39,402 nt of DNA from Armatimonadota bacterium (GTDB lineage: Bacteria; Armatimonadota; SYMT01; JACQGL01), in contig JACQGL010000199.1 in the NCBI GenBank assembly GCA_016199525.1, positions 1 through 39,402 of the forward strand, written 5' to 3'. Below, in pieces: positions 7,907 to 16,617 of this stretch. The position numbers and the translations under genes are program-made. Numbering within the stretch: the first letter of the stretch is position 1; every line of letters begins with the position of its first letter. The notes beneath the pieces are model-generated. The model ran no database searches and was not told the origin of the DNA. It saw nothing but the letters and a program-made list of their open reading frames with translations.

Positions 7907-8782
7907 CTACTCCTCGGGCTTGCGGGCACGAAGGCGCGCCAGGATCTGCGCCACCGCCGATCTGGCCCGCAATTCAGCCTCCTGGCGTAGGGTCCTCATC
8001 TCCTCTGGATCCGGCTGCCGCCCCAGCCGGAAGTAATGCTGCGCCGCGCGCCCGGTGATGTAGGTGGCCGTAAAGGCTACCGTGGCCTTGATGCCTAGCC
8101 CGACGGCGCCCGGGACCATTCCCGCCACCCGGCGCGCCAGGGCGCGCCACCCTACGGCGCCGCCCACCACGCCCAGCAGCTCGCGGTAGCGCCCGAGGGG
8201 ATGGAACGCCTGTCCGTAGGCCGCCGCCAGCCGTAGCACCAGGAACGCCTGGTTCTTGGTCAGTACCAGCCAGTCCGCCGCCGTCATCACAGGCACGTAG
8301 GGGACCAGCCAGGGAACGGCGCTGGGGATTCCCGCCAGGATGGCGAACTCAGCGTTAATACGGCTGATATCCTGGATCAATCGCTCCGCCACCGTGTCCC
8401 GGAAGCCGGGAAGGCGGCGGGCGAGGGCGAGTCCCAGCCAGGGCTTCCGCTCCAGCACCTCATGGACCAGGTCCTCGGGACGGCTGAGGAGCGCCACCTC
8501 CGCGGGCCGGCATTCGGTGATGCCCGGGCCGTTCTTCACAGAGGCGACGATATCGCACCGCGCGAGCCGCAAGCGATCCTGTTCTGTGAACGGGGGGTAG
8601 AGGAGGAGCAGGTAGGGGTCCGCGTCGCCGATCTGCTCGGGCGTGGGGGTGGGCCCCAGGGCGGTCTGGCGCGCGCGATCTGCCTCTTCGGGATCGCCCG
8701 CAATGCCCAGCAGGAAGGCCTGGTTAGCCTCGCGGTGCAAGCCCCAGGTACCGATTTCCTTGAGGACATCCAGGGCTTTCAT
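7907..8782 (-). CDS. DUF697/YcjF-like membrane-associated protein
   Basis: A 291 aa protein of unknown function. The N-terminal half (about 1-130) is soluble and charged. A hydrophobic stretch around residues 145-165 (FAILAGIPSAVPWLVPYVPV) is followed by LVLTKNQAFLVLRLAAAYG and a second hydrophobic, glycine-rich segment, LGVVGGAVGWRALARRVAG and MVPGAVGLGIKATVAFTATY. This arrangement resembles the DUF697 domain found in GTPase-associated membrane proteins; that assignment is by pattern and tentative. The C-terminus (about 250-291) is a charged predicted helix. It lies convergent to the GNAT gene and divergent from the radical SAM gene, so it is probably transcribed alone. Confidence 0.7.
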   Translation of the reverse strand: MKALDVLKEIGTWGLHREANQAFLLGIAGDPEEADRARQTALGPTPTPEQIGDADPYLLLLYPPFTEQDRLRLARCDIVASVKNGPGITECRPAEVALLSRPEDLVHEVLERKPWLGLALARRLPGFRDTVAERLIQDISRINAEFAILAGIPSAVPWLVPYVPVMTAADWLVLTKNQAFLVLRLAAAYGQAFHPLGRYRELLGVVGGAVGWRALARRVAGMVPGAVGLGIKATVAFTATYITGRAAQHYFRLGRQPDPEEMRTLRQEAELRARSAVAQILARLRARKPEE

Positions 8783-9054
8783 AATCTACTCCATGCTAAC
8801 GGATGCGCGCGGCGGTTTCAACGGAGCAAACGCGAGCCCGGTTTACGGGATGCACCGGCGCTTCACCCGGGGCAGCGCCGGCTGCCAGCCTGCACGGAAA
8901 CCTGTCGACACGCAGGTGAAATGTCTGCACTACAGACGCCTCCTGCACCACCGCCCGGACAAGAATGGACTTTGCTGCCTCATTGTGGTTTACTGAGCCC
9001 GCCAAAACAACCTGCGCCCGCTTGTGGGCGGTTAGTCGCCCGCCAGAGAGAAAT

Positions 9055-10842
9055 ATGGCTTACGGACTGATCCACAACGTTAAACAGTTGCTAGCCGTGG
9101 AGCGTGGCACGATCTACAAGCCGTACGGCGGCCGGCTGAAGTTCGCCCTGGCATTTCCGAACAGCTACCGGCTGGGAATGTCGAACCTGGGCTACCAGAT
9201 TGTGTATCGGTTGCTGAACGACCGGGAAGATACCGTGTGCGAGCGGACCTTTCTGCCCGACCCGGCGGAGGAGCCAGAGTTCCGGCGGACCCATACGCCG
9301 CTGTTCACGTGGGAGAGCCAGCGGCCCGTGGCCGAGTTTGACGTGATCGGGTTCTCCGTCTCCTTCGAGCTGGATTACCTGAACGTCCTGAAGATGCTCG
9401 ATCTGGCGGGCCTGCCGCTGCGGGCGGCAGAGCGGGATGAGACCTATCCCCTGGTGATCATGGGCGGCCCGGCGCCGTGGGTCAACCCCGAAGCGGTGGC
9501 GCCCTTTGTGGATGCCATCGTCATCGGGGAGGCGGAGGGCCTCACCGATCTCCTCATACCGGCGATCCGCGCGCGCCTGGGCGTGACCGGCTGGCGGGAC
9601 AAGCGGGAGCTGCTGCGCGCACTGGCCGATATTCAGGGCGTTTATGTTCCTTCCCTCTACGACGTCCGCTACCGGGATGACGGGATGGTAGCCGAGATTC
9701 GCCCGCGCGACGGCGCACCCCTGCCCATCCGCCGGTGGGTGGCACGGGATCTACACCGCTACCACACGGCGGCGCAGATCGTTACGCCGAACAGCGAGTT
9801 CGCCAACATGTTCTTAGCAGAGGCGGCGCGGGGTTGCGGGCAGGGGTGCCGGTTCTGCGTCGCTGGTTACGCCTACCGCCCGGTCCGCTACACGCCCCAG
9901 GAGCAGATCGAACGCGAGGTGGAGGCACGCCAGGCGGGGGAAGCGCGCCCGGTGCGAGTGGGCATTGTTGGGTCCTCTCTAACCGATCACAAGCGGATTG
10001 CGGAGATTACTGGTAGCCTGGCACAGAAGCAGCACTCCGTCTCGCTGGCCTCCTTGCGGGCGGATAACCTGACCGAAGCGGTGGCCTGCGCCATCGGACA
10101 GGCGGGGCAGAAGACGGTGACCCTGGCGCCGGAGACGGGCTCGGAGCGGCTGCGTTACATCGCCCGCAAGCACATCACGGATGAGGATATCCTGGTTGCG
10201 GCGCGGCGTTGCGCCGCCCAGGGGGTGGAGCAGATCAAGCTCTACTGCATCGTCGGCTTGCCGTGCGAGCGTGAGGAAGACCTGCTGGCGATTGCCAGTC
10301 TGTCCGCCGCTGTGGCGGAGGCGGGCAGCTTCCGCAAGGTCACGATCGCCCTGCATCCGTTCGTGCCCAAGCCCCACACCCCCTACCAATGGGCGGGGAC
10401 GGCGACGGTGCCGGAAATGGAGCGGAGAATCAGGCAGGTCCATCGGGCGGTGCGGCAGGCCCACCGCCGGCTGGAGTTTACAGTGGCCAGCGTGCGCGGC
10501 GCCTATACGCAGGCAGTGATGGCCCGGGCGGACCGGCGGGTGGCGCCCGCGCTGCAGGCGGCGCTGGCGAACGGTGGGCGCTGGCGGGAGGCGTTCCGAG
10601 AGGCAGGCATCGATCCCGCGTGGTACGCGGCACGCCCGCGGGATCTCGAGGAGGTGCTGCCCTGGGAGCACATCTTCCTGGGCGTCAAGAAGGAGTATCT
10701 CTGGCGGGAGTGGCAGCGGGCATTGGCACTGGACCACCTCACCCGGAGCGGTCAGCCGCTCGCGTTCGGGCCCGGCGGGGCGCGGCTGCTGGATCCTACC
10801 GCGCCACCGGGAGAGCCGCTGGCGCACCTGAACTGGGGGTAG
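9055..10842 (+). CDS. B12-binding-like radical SAM protein, TIGR03960 type
   Basis: A 595 aa protein with an N-terminal cobalamin-binding-like domain (about 1-200, containing LAFPNSYRLGMSNLGYQIVY, FDVIGFSVSFELDY and VIMGGPAPWVNPEAVAPF). A radical SAM domain follows, whose cluster motif C-x3-C-x2-C is at Cys261, Cys265 and Cys268 (RGCGQGCRFC). VTLAPETGSERLRYIARKHI and LYCIVGLPCEREEDLL are typical of the barrel. The combination matches the uncharacterised TIGR03960 family, often found next to a DUF2344 protein; here no DUF2344 domain is fused or adjacent. The start is ATG 9055, after a weak AGAGAG-type ribosome binding site; the upstream extension is not family-like. The substrate is unknown. 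Confidence 0.9.
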   Translation: MAYGLIHNVKQLLAVERGTIYKPYGGRLKFALAFPNSYRLGMSNLGYQIVYRLLNDREDTVCERTFLPDPAEEPEFRRTHTPLFTWESQRPVAEFDVIGFSVSFELDYLNVLKMLDLAGLPLRAAERDETYPLVIMGGPAPWVNPEAVAPFVDAIVIGEAEGLTDLLIPAIRARLGVTGWRDKRELLRALADIQGVYVPSLYDVRYRDDGMVAEIRPRDGAPLPIRRWVARDLHRYHTAAQIVTPNSEFANMFLAEAARGCGQGCRFCVAGYAYRPVRYTPQEQIEREVEARQAGEARPVRVGIVGSSLTDHKRIAEITGSLAQKQHSVSLASLRADNLTEAVACAIGQAGQKTVTLAPETGSERLRYIARKHITDEDILVAARRCAAQGVEQIKLYCIVGLPCEREEDLLAIASLSAAVAEAGSFRKVTIALHPFVPKPHTPYQWAGTATVPEMERRIRQVHRAVRQAHRRLEFTVASVRGAYTQAVMARADRRVAPALQAALANGGRWREAFREAGIDPAWYAARPRDLEEVLPWEHIFLGVKKEYLWREWQRALALDHLTRSGQPLAFGPGGARLLDPTAPPGEPLAHLNWG

Positions 10843-10871
10843 GCACGGGCACGGGAATAATGGGAATACAG

Positions 10872-10891
10872 GCCCCGAAAGCTTTCGGGGC
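10872..10891. repeat. Palindromic repeat GCCCCGAAAGCTTTCGGGGC, copy 3
   Basis: A perfect 20-bp palindrome identical to 99-118, located 29 nt after the radical SAM stop codon and about 70 nt before the YceI-like gene. The position after a stop codon would suit a transcript-end or mRNA-stabilising role, but no T tract follows. Confidence 0.8.
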
Positions 10892-10963
10892 AGGTAGGCT
10901 ACGGGCGGCGTGGGAAGCGCGCGCTGTGCCGGGGTGTGGATGGGGGTTCATAGGAGGTGACAG

Positions 10964-11566
10964 ATGGCCAAATGGTTCCTGGAGCCCGGGCACACGGCAG
11001 CCGAGTTCTGCGTCCGCCATATGATGGTCGCCGACGTCTGCGGCTACTTCAAGAACGTGCACGGGAGGCTGGAGTTTGATGAAGCCACACCCGAGCGGGC
11101 TTCGGTCGAGGTGGTGATTCCCACCCAGGGGCTGTGGACCGGTGAGCCGGATCGTGACCACCACCTCAAGAGCCCGGACTTCTTCGACGTCGAGAAGCAC
11201 ACGGCGATCACGTTTAAGAGTAAGGAAGTGAGGGTCATCAGCCCCCACGAGTATACCGTCACCGGTGACCTCACGATCCGCGGGATTACCAGGCTCGCCG
11301 ACCTTAACGTCCAGTACCTCGGCCAGTGGGAGACGCCGTGGTGGGAAGAAGGGGTGGACAAGGGGCCGGTCTGCCGCGCCGGCTTCCGCGCGACGACGAC
11401 GATCAACCGGCACGACTTCGGCGTGAGCTGGAACGTACCCCTGCCGGGCGGCGGTGTGGTCGTCGGCGATCAGGTGCGCATCAGGATCGACGTCGAAGCC
11501 GTCCGTGGCGAGCGCATTGCCCCACCAGCCCTTCCCCCCGAACTCCAGTCGGCGCTGATGCCATAG
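10964..11566 (+). CDS. YceI-like family protein
   Basis: A 200 aa YceI/lipocalin-like beta-barrel protein. Family members bind polyisoprenoids or amides and are often periplasmic; this one has no visible signal peptide and may be cytoplasmic. Typical elements are the N-terminus KWFLEPGHTAAEFCVRHMMV, the central KSPDFFDVEKHTAITFKS, and TVTGDLTIRGITRLADLNV. NRHDFGVSWNVPLPGGGVVV and VRIRIDVEAVR lie at the end. It has one of the best ribosome binding sites in the window, AGGAGGTGA at 10952-10960, though only 3 nt before the ATG. It stands alone and ends facing guaB across a strong stem-loop. Confidence 0.93.
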   Translation: MAKWFLEPGHTAAEFCVRHMMVADVCGYFKNVHGRLEFDEATPERASVEVVIPTQGLWTGEPDRDHHLKSPDFFDVEKHTAITFKSKEVRVISPHEYTVTGDLTIRGITRLADLNVQYLGQWETPWWEEGVDKGPVCRAGFRATTTINRHDFGVSWNVPLPGGGVVVGDQVRIRIDVEAVRGERIAPPALPPELQSALMP

Positions 11567-11679
11567 ATGGCCGTCCCCGCGCCATTCCGGCCCCGTGGAT
11601 GGTGCAGGGCCGGGATGCGTACGGGATCAATCCGCATCGTTCGATCGGGGGGCTACAAGGACGAGCGGATGATGGGAAA

Positions 11680-11707
11680 GGGGATGGGGACCTATCTCCC
11701 CATCCCC
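11680..11707. terminator. Bidirectional stem-loop between yceI-like gene and guaB
   Basis: A perfect 11-bp stem, GGGGATGGGGA (11680-11690) with TCCCCATCCCC (11697-11707), has a 6-nt loop. It lies between two convergent genes, 113 nt after the first stop and 45 nt after the second. T-rich sequence (CCCCTTTTCTT) follows on the + side at a short distance. A terminator role in both directions is likely from position. Confidence 0.6.
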
Positions 11708-11752
11708 CTCACTCTCCCCTTTTCTTACACCTGGTACCGGGCCACGTATCCC

Positions 11753-13273
11753 CTACCGGATGCCGAACCGTGGCATCTCGTAGGAGTGGAGGCTGTGGAC
11801 GGTGCCCTCGCGGTTGGCGGCGGAGGTACGGCGCTCGAAGCGGAGCCGGCCCTCATGGAGGGCGGCGTGCAGCGAGGGGATATCGCAGCAGCCCATGTCC
11901 TGGAACGCGTGGCAAAGGCCCTGCATCAGGTAAGGGAGGTAGTCGTGAAGGGACCCCTTGTCCACCACCGTTCCTGAGACCCCCTGGGGCACTTTGACGG
12001 CCTCGTCGCTCTCTGCCAGGTAGCGCTTGGCGCCGCCCACGGCCATTGCTTCTAAGCTGGCCATTCCCCGGTAACGTTTCACGCGCAAGCCGTCTTCGTA
12101 GAAGTACTCGCCGGGCGCCTCTTGCGTGGCGGCGAGGAGGTAGCCAAGCATTACAGCGCTGGCTCCCAGGGCCAGGGCCTTGGCCATCGGGCCGATGCCG
12201 TTGATGCCGCCGTCCGCGATCACGGGCACCCCGAACCGGCGCGCGTGAGAGGCCACGCAGTAGACGGCGGTGGCCTGGGCGCGGCCCACAGCCATCATGT
12301 TCTGGGTGATGCAGATGGATCCGGGACCCATCCCCACGCGCAGGGCGTCCGCTCCCGCGTGGATGAGCGTCTCTGCCTGCTGGGCGGTGACCACATTCCC
12401 GCCGATGACGTCAATCTCGGGGTAGTGACCCTTGATATAGGCGATCATCCGCTGCTGGTAGAGGGAGTGGCCCTGGGCGGCGTCCACCACGATCACGTTC
12501 ACGCCTGCGTTGGCGAGGGCGTCCACGCGGTCGCGATCCTCATCGCGGGTGGAGACAGCCGCGCCCACCAGAAGCTGCTTGCGGGCGTCTTTGGAAGCGT
12601 CGGGGAAGTTCAGATTCTTCAGCAGGTCGCTGCGCGCCACCAGGGCAACCAGGCGAAAGTCCTCATCAACCACCGGGAGCTTGCCCTTCTTACTGGCGCG
12701 CAGGATCTTGTTCGCCTCACTCAGCGTCACCCCGCGGGGAGCGGTGACCAGGTCCGTGGTCATCACCTCTTCGAGGGGCCGGGAGCGGTCTTTCTCGAAG
12801 TCGATATCACGGTTAGTGACGATGCCGACTAGGCGGCTGCGGGGCGTACCGTCCTGGGTAATCGGGATGCCGGAGAAACCGGCCGTCTGCTTGATGCCGT
12901 CCACATCCGTGATAGTGTGGCGCGGGCTGAGGACGACAGGATCGGTGATGAAGCCGTTCTCAAAGCGCTTCACCTTCCGCACCATCTCCGCCTGCTCCTC
13001 CACGGTGTTGTTGTAGTGGATGATGCCCAGGCCGCCGAGCAAGGCGAGCGCGATCGCCATCTTGGTCTCGGTGACCGTATCCATCGGCGAGCTGACGATG
13101 GGGCGCTTCAGGCGGAGGTTGCGCGTGACGTGGGTATCCAGGCAGACCTCCGAGCGGGGGAAGTCGATGTAGCCGGGGAGGATAATCACGTCGTCAGAGG
13201 TGAGCCCGGCGCCCGAGCTGAAGAGCGTGGCGGCGTCGAGCCCGTCGAGCGGCGTTTCGACGAGCGTGTCCAT
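11753..13273 (-). CDS. guaB: IMP dehydrogenase, eukaryote-like type
   Basis: Oxidises IMP to XMP with NAD+, the committed step of GMP synthesis. The 506 aa protein has the full (beta/alpha)8 barrel with an inserted pair of CBS domains (about 105-225). The catalytic loop is [10 protein letters not shown] with Cys321, and the flap contains the Arg-Tyr pair 417-418. Many stretches read like mammalian IMPDH rather than bacterial Gua[64 protein letters not shown], and the C-terminal VHSLHSYE. Arg312 and Gln430 occupy the positions of human Arg322 and Gln441, where bacteria usually have Lys and Glu. The start ATG 13273 follows GAGGGAGAA and a predicted promoter. Confidence 0.96.
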   Translation of the reverse strand: MDTLVETPLDGLDAATLFSSGAGLTSDDVIILPGYIDFPRSEVCLDTHVTRNLRLKRPIVSSPMDTVTETKMAIALALLGGLGIIHYNNTVEEQAEMVRKVKRFENGFITDPVVLSPRHTITDVDGIKQTAGFSGIPITQDGTPRSRLVGIVTNRDIDFEKDRSRPLEEVMTTDLVTAPRGVTLSEANKILRASKKGKLPVVDEDFRLVALVARSDLLKNLNFPDASKDARKQLLVGAAVSTRDEDRDRVDALANAGVNVIVVDAAQGHSLYQQRMIAYIKGHYPEIDVIGGNVVTAQQAETLIHAGADALRVGMGPGSICITQNMMAVGRAQATAVYCVASHARRFGVPVIADGGINGIGPMAKALALGASAVMLGYLLAATQEAPGEYFYEDGLRVKRYRGMASLEAMAVGGAKRYLAESDEAVKVPQGVSGTVVDKGSLHDYLPYLMQGLCHAFQDMGCCDIPSLHAALHEGRLRFERRTSAANREGTVHSLHSYEMPRFGIR

Positions 13274-13322
13274 GGTTGGGGTTCTCCCTCGATCACCAGT
13301 GGCAGGTCAAATGTTAGTCTAA

Positions 13323-13351
13323 AGTATAGGACGGAATTCCCGGGGCGCCAA
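13323..13351 (-). promoter_or_regulatory. Predicted guaB promoter
   Basis: On the minus strand, TTGGCG (13351-13346) is followed by a 17-base spacer and TATACT (13328-13323). Transcription would start near 13316, giving a leader of about 43 nt to the guaB ATG. No purine riboswitch-like structure is evident in so short a leader. Confidence 0.6.
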
Positions 13352-13537
13352 CCGCGCCGCAGGCGCAGCCGTTCCTACTTTAGCCTCAAACTGGCGCCAC
13401 CACTTAGGCCAGAGGCGAGGACTCCCGCGGGCCGCATGGAGTGTGGTTCCCGGGGTGTTGGGGCATTGAATATTGGTAGGGGCGAAGGGCTGCGGGCAGG
13501 GCTCGGTGCCAAGTGCGTGAGCAGTGGGCGAAGGGGC

Positions 13538-13924
13538 TCAGAGGGTAGGTCGACTATCCAGCATCCGCTTCACCAGGGAGACCAGCTCTACGGGGTGGAA
13601 CGGCTTCGGCAGGTAGAGGTCCGCTCCTTCGCGCAGGCTCTCCACGATGTCCGCGTTCTGGGTCTTGACGGTCAGCATGATTACCGGGATGGAGCGGAGG
13701 TCGGGGTGGGTCTTGAGGTCGTGCAGCACCTGGAAGCCGTCTTTCTTCGGCATGATAACGTCGAGGATAATGAGATCCGGCCGCTCGCTGCAGATCTTGT
13801 CCCAGCCCTCTTCGCCGTCCGCCGCCGTCACCACTTCGAAGTTCGCTTTCTGGAGGTTGACTTCGACCAACCGGACGATATGGGGCTGATCGTCAACGAC
13901 AAGTATTTTTTTCTTCATCGCCAT
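13538..13924 (-). CDS. Single-domain response regulator (CheY/PleD receiver type)
   Basis: A 128 aa receiver domain with no output domain. The acidic pair Asp11-Asp12 (KILVVDD), the phosphoacceptor Asp55 (LIILDVIMPKKDGF), Thr85 (IMLTVK) and Lys107 (LPKPF) are all present, so phosphorylation by a histidine kinase should be possible. It would work through protein contacts. No kinase lies in the window, so the partner is unknown. The start is taken at ATG 13924 (MAMKKK); ATG 13918 is an alternative. Neither has a clear ribosome binding site, and an arginine-rich extension to 14059 is open but not receiver-like. A strong promoter is seen about 200 bp upstream, implying a long leader. Confidence 0.9.
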   Translation of the reverse strand: MAMKKKILVVDDQPHIVRLVEVNLQKANFEVVTAADGEEGWDKICSERPDLIILDVIMPKKDGFQVLHDLKTHPDLRSIPVIMLTVKTQNADIVESLREGADLYLPKPFHPVELVSLVKRMLDSRPTL

Positions 13925-14125
13925 GGGGAAGAGGCGTCGGGCACGGTATCCTGGGATGCGAAAGCCGGTTAAGCTCGGGCGAGCGGCAATGGGCCGGATC
14001 ATGCTACGGCGGCGTTGTGCGATCGCTCTCGGTCTGCGCGCGGCACGCTTTGTGACCACCGCTGGCAGAGCAGGGCCGCCTCTGCGGCAGGAACGGACCG
14101 AGTAAGCAATCTGCGGCCCGACAGC

Positions 14126-14154
14126 AGTATATCCTCACGCCCGATGCAAGTCAA
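14126..14154 (-). promoter_or_regulatory. Predicted promoter of the response regulator gene
   Basis: On the minus strand, TTGACT (14154-14149) is followed by exactly 17 bases and TATACT (14131-14126), each matching the sigma-70 consensus at 5 of 6 positions. This is the closest match to a consensus promoter I found in the window. Transcription from about 14119 would give a leader of roughly 195 nt before ATG 13924. Confidence 0.7.
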
Positions 14155-14411
14155 TGGCTGGCAGATAGTGGAGCAGGGCGATTCAATTCCCCAGGTAGGA
14201 TGTGTCTGATAAAGTGCGTTGCATTTGCGGGCCTCGTCGCAGAACTTGGGACCCACGGGGATGGTCGCCCCTTGGCTCTAACCAGTGAGAGAGGACGGCG
14301 CGCTTCCTCGTTGAACGATACTCCAGGAGGAATGTGAGGAAGAGGGGGAACAAGGAGAGCAAGAGGAGCGAATCGCAAGTCTCCCCGTGTCTGCGCAGGA
14401 GGAGAGGAAAG
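14155..14411. other. Intergenic region upstream of the glycyl radical enzyme
   Basis: This region lies between the divergent response regulator and glycyl radical enzyme genes. I see no separate gene. The glycyl radical enzyme frame is open from GTG 14334, which follows AGGAGG at 14325-14330. The segment it would add is short, basic and unlike the family, so it is treated as leader. No clear + strand promoter was found. Confidence 0.4.
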
Positions 14412-16607
14412 ATGGCACCAGCGATGGTGGAAGCGGCAAGCGGGTTCGATTTCGAGAAAGCGACGAGGCAGATCCGAGAGACGGTGATCAGGGAGGCGCG
14501 CCCGTTTCACGAGCGCACCCTACTGGCCGCGGAGTCTTTTCGCCAGACCGAGGGCGAACCGTTTCGCATCCTGCGGGTGGCGCGGGCGACGGCTCATATT
14601 CTTGGGAAGATGCCAGTCCAAATCCGCCCGGGCGAACTGGTGGTCGGTTGGCACCCCAGCACCCACCCCGATGAACCGATGCAGCGAGCTGTTCAGGAAG
14701 CTACGGGCTACCTGCGTGCGCAGAACTACTGGGTGAGCGCCTCGGAAGGGCATATGGCGCCGGATTATGAAACCATCTTGAAGATCGGACTGGGCGGCGT
14801 GACAAGGCGCATTGAGGAACTCGCGGCGGCGCTGGAGCCGACGGACCCGGAAACTCCAGAAAAGCGCGCCTTCTACGAGGCGGCACGGCTCTCTATGGAG
14901 GCGTTCCAGGGCGTTATCCGCCGCTATGCAGATCTGGCGCGGCGGATGGCAGCAGAGACGAAAGACAACGAGTGGCGGCAGGCACTGCAAGAAACCGCTC
15001 ATATATGCGACCATATCGCCACGCAGCCGCCGCACACCCTCCGGGAAGCACTCCAACTGGTCTGGTTCATCTTCCTGTGCGTCTCCATCGAAGCGGGCGT
15101 CTCTCACCACTGCTTCGGTCCGGGGCGGATCGATCAGTACCTCTATCCTTACTACCGCCGCGAGCAGGGGATGGGGGTGCTCGACGAGCGCCAGTTGGAC
15201 ATTCTTATTGACCAGTTCTTCATCAAATGTAACGAATTCGATGGTCCCAGCATGAGCGCTCTGATTGTGGTGCTGGGGGGACGAAAGCCGGATGGCAGTG
15301 ACGCCACTAACGAGCTGTCTTACCGGTTCTTAGAAGCCGCCGACCGGGTGCGCATGTATTTCCCCGGAATAGACATCTCCTGGCACAATGATATCGCCCC
15401 AGCGTTCATGCGCCGGGCGGTCCGATTGCTGCGCAATGGCAAGGGGCAGCCGGCCTTTTTTAACAGCGGCGTGATTGTGAAGGGGCTGGTGCGCTACGGA
15501 ATCCCCTTCGCGCACGCGGTGGACCACTTGCCCAGCACCTGCACCGAGACTTCCATTATGGGGCGTAGCAACCCGTGGGTGGCGTGGCCCTACGTGAACA
15601 TCCCGATGTGCTTGCTCTATGCCCTCTTCGACGGGCGGCACCCCATCCGCGACACTCAAGACCGGCCCGCTACCGGCGTGCCGCACACTTACCAGGAGCT
15701 GAAAGATGCTTTCTTCCAGCAGTTGGAATACGCTGCGCACCAGGCGATTGCCACGGGGCTGCGTGACCAACTGCTGGAGGCGTGGCACCGCCCCTTCCCG
15801 CTGCTCTCTTGCTTCATCCAGGACTGCCTCGGGCGAGGAAAGGATATCTCGCACGGGGGAGCGCTTTACAACTTCCTCCAACCTGAAGCGGTGGGCATCT
15901 CCAATGTGGTGGATGGGCTTGTCGCCATCAAGACGCTGGTGGAAGAGCAAGAGCGCTACCGCCTGGATGACTTCCGGAGAGCCATCCGCACTGACTTTGA
16001 GGGGGATGAGGATCTGCTCCACGCCATTCTGCGGGAATGCCCCAAGTACGGCAACGACACGGGCTGGATTAACCAGCTGTTTTCCGACGTGGCGGGTGGG
16101 TGGTGCTCGGCAATCGAAGGACATAAGAACCGGTTTGGCGGCCCGGTGTTTCCAGGCTTCCTGGGCTGGACGGTATGGATTGGGTTCGGCCGGGAAACGC
16201 CCGCGACGCCGGATGGACGCAAGGCCGGCACACCGCTGGCGAACTCACTGGCGCCGTGCACCGGTGTCGCCCTCAAAGGCACTCCGGCAACGCTGCTTTC
16301 GGCTACGGAGCTCGACCACAGCCGTGGCCTGGGTGGTATCACCTTCAACGTGCGTTTTGCCGCCAACGCGTTGGCAGGCGATGAAGGCCCGGACAGGCTG
16401 AAAGGGCTCATCGAAGCGGGTTTTGACCTCGGCATCTATCAGATTCAGGTCAACGTCGTGAGCGTCGGCGTAATGCGAGAAGCTCAAAAGTGCCCGCAAG
16501 ACTATGCTGACCTTTTCGTGCGCATCGGCGGCTACCTGGTGCCCTTCACCTTGCTCCCCGCGGACGCCCAGAATGAGGTGATTGCGCGTACCGAGTTGGA
16601 GTTATGA
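14412..16607 (+). CDS. Glycyl radical enzyme of the pyruvate formate-lyase family, substrate unknown
   Basis: A 731 aa glycyl radical enzyme. The predicted thiyl Cys377 lies in STCTET (with Glu379 in the C-x-E position), and the glycyl radical motif RIGGY is at residues 704-708, with Gly707 as radical site. Other family segments are RIDQYLYPYYRRE, WHNDIAPAFMRRAVRLLRNG, FFNSGVIVKGLVRYGIP and DGRKAGTPLANSLAPCTG. The active-site context is STCTE rather than the GCVE of choline lyase, glycerol dehydratase and related enzymes, so I cannot assign a substrate. ATG 14412 follows AGGAGG (14397-14402). Its activase begins 10 nt downstream. No microcompartment shell genes are in the window. The enzyme should work only without oxygen. 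Confidence 0.9.
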   Translation: MAPAMVEAASGFDFEKATRQIRETVIREARPFHERTLLAAESFRQTEGEPFRILRVARATAHILGKMPVQIRPGELVVGWHPSTHPDEPMQRAVQEATGYLRAQNYWVSASEGHMAPDYETILKIGLGGVTRRIEELAAALEPTDPETPEKRAFYEAARLSMEAFQGVIRRYADLARRMAAETKDNEWRQALQETAHICDHIATQPPHTLREALQLVWFIFLCVSIEAGVSHHCFGPGRIDQYLYPYYRREQGMGVLDERQLDILIDQFFIKCNEFDGPSMSALIVVLGGRKPDGSDATNELSYRFLEAADRVRMYFPGIDISWHNDIAPAFMRRAVRLLRNGKGQPAFFNSGVIVKGLVRYGIPFAHAVDHLPSTCTETSIMGRSNPWVAWPYVNIPMCLLYALFDGRHPIRDTQDRPATGVPHTYQELKDAFFQQLEYAAHQAIATGLRDQLLEAWHRPFPLLSCFIQDCLGRGKDISHGGALYNFLQPEAVGISNVVDGLVAIKTLVEEQERYRLDDFRRAIRTDFEGDEDLLHAILRECPKYGNDTGWINQLFSDVAGGWCSAIEGHKNRFGGPVFPGFLGWTVWIGFGRETPATPDGRKAGTPLANSLAPCTGVALKGTPATLLSATELDHSRGLGGITFNVRFAANALAGDEGPDRLKGLIEAGFDLGIYQIQVNVVSVGVMREAQKCPQDYADLFVRIGGYLVPFTLLPADAQNEVIARTELEL

Positions 16608-16617
16608 GGAGCGCGGC

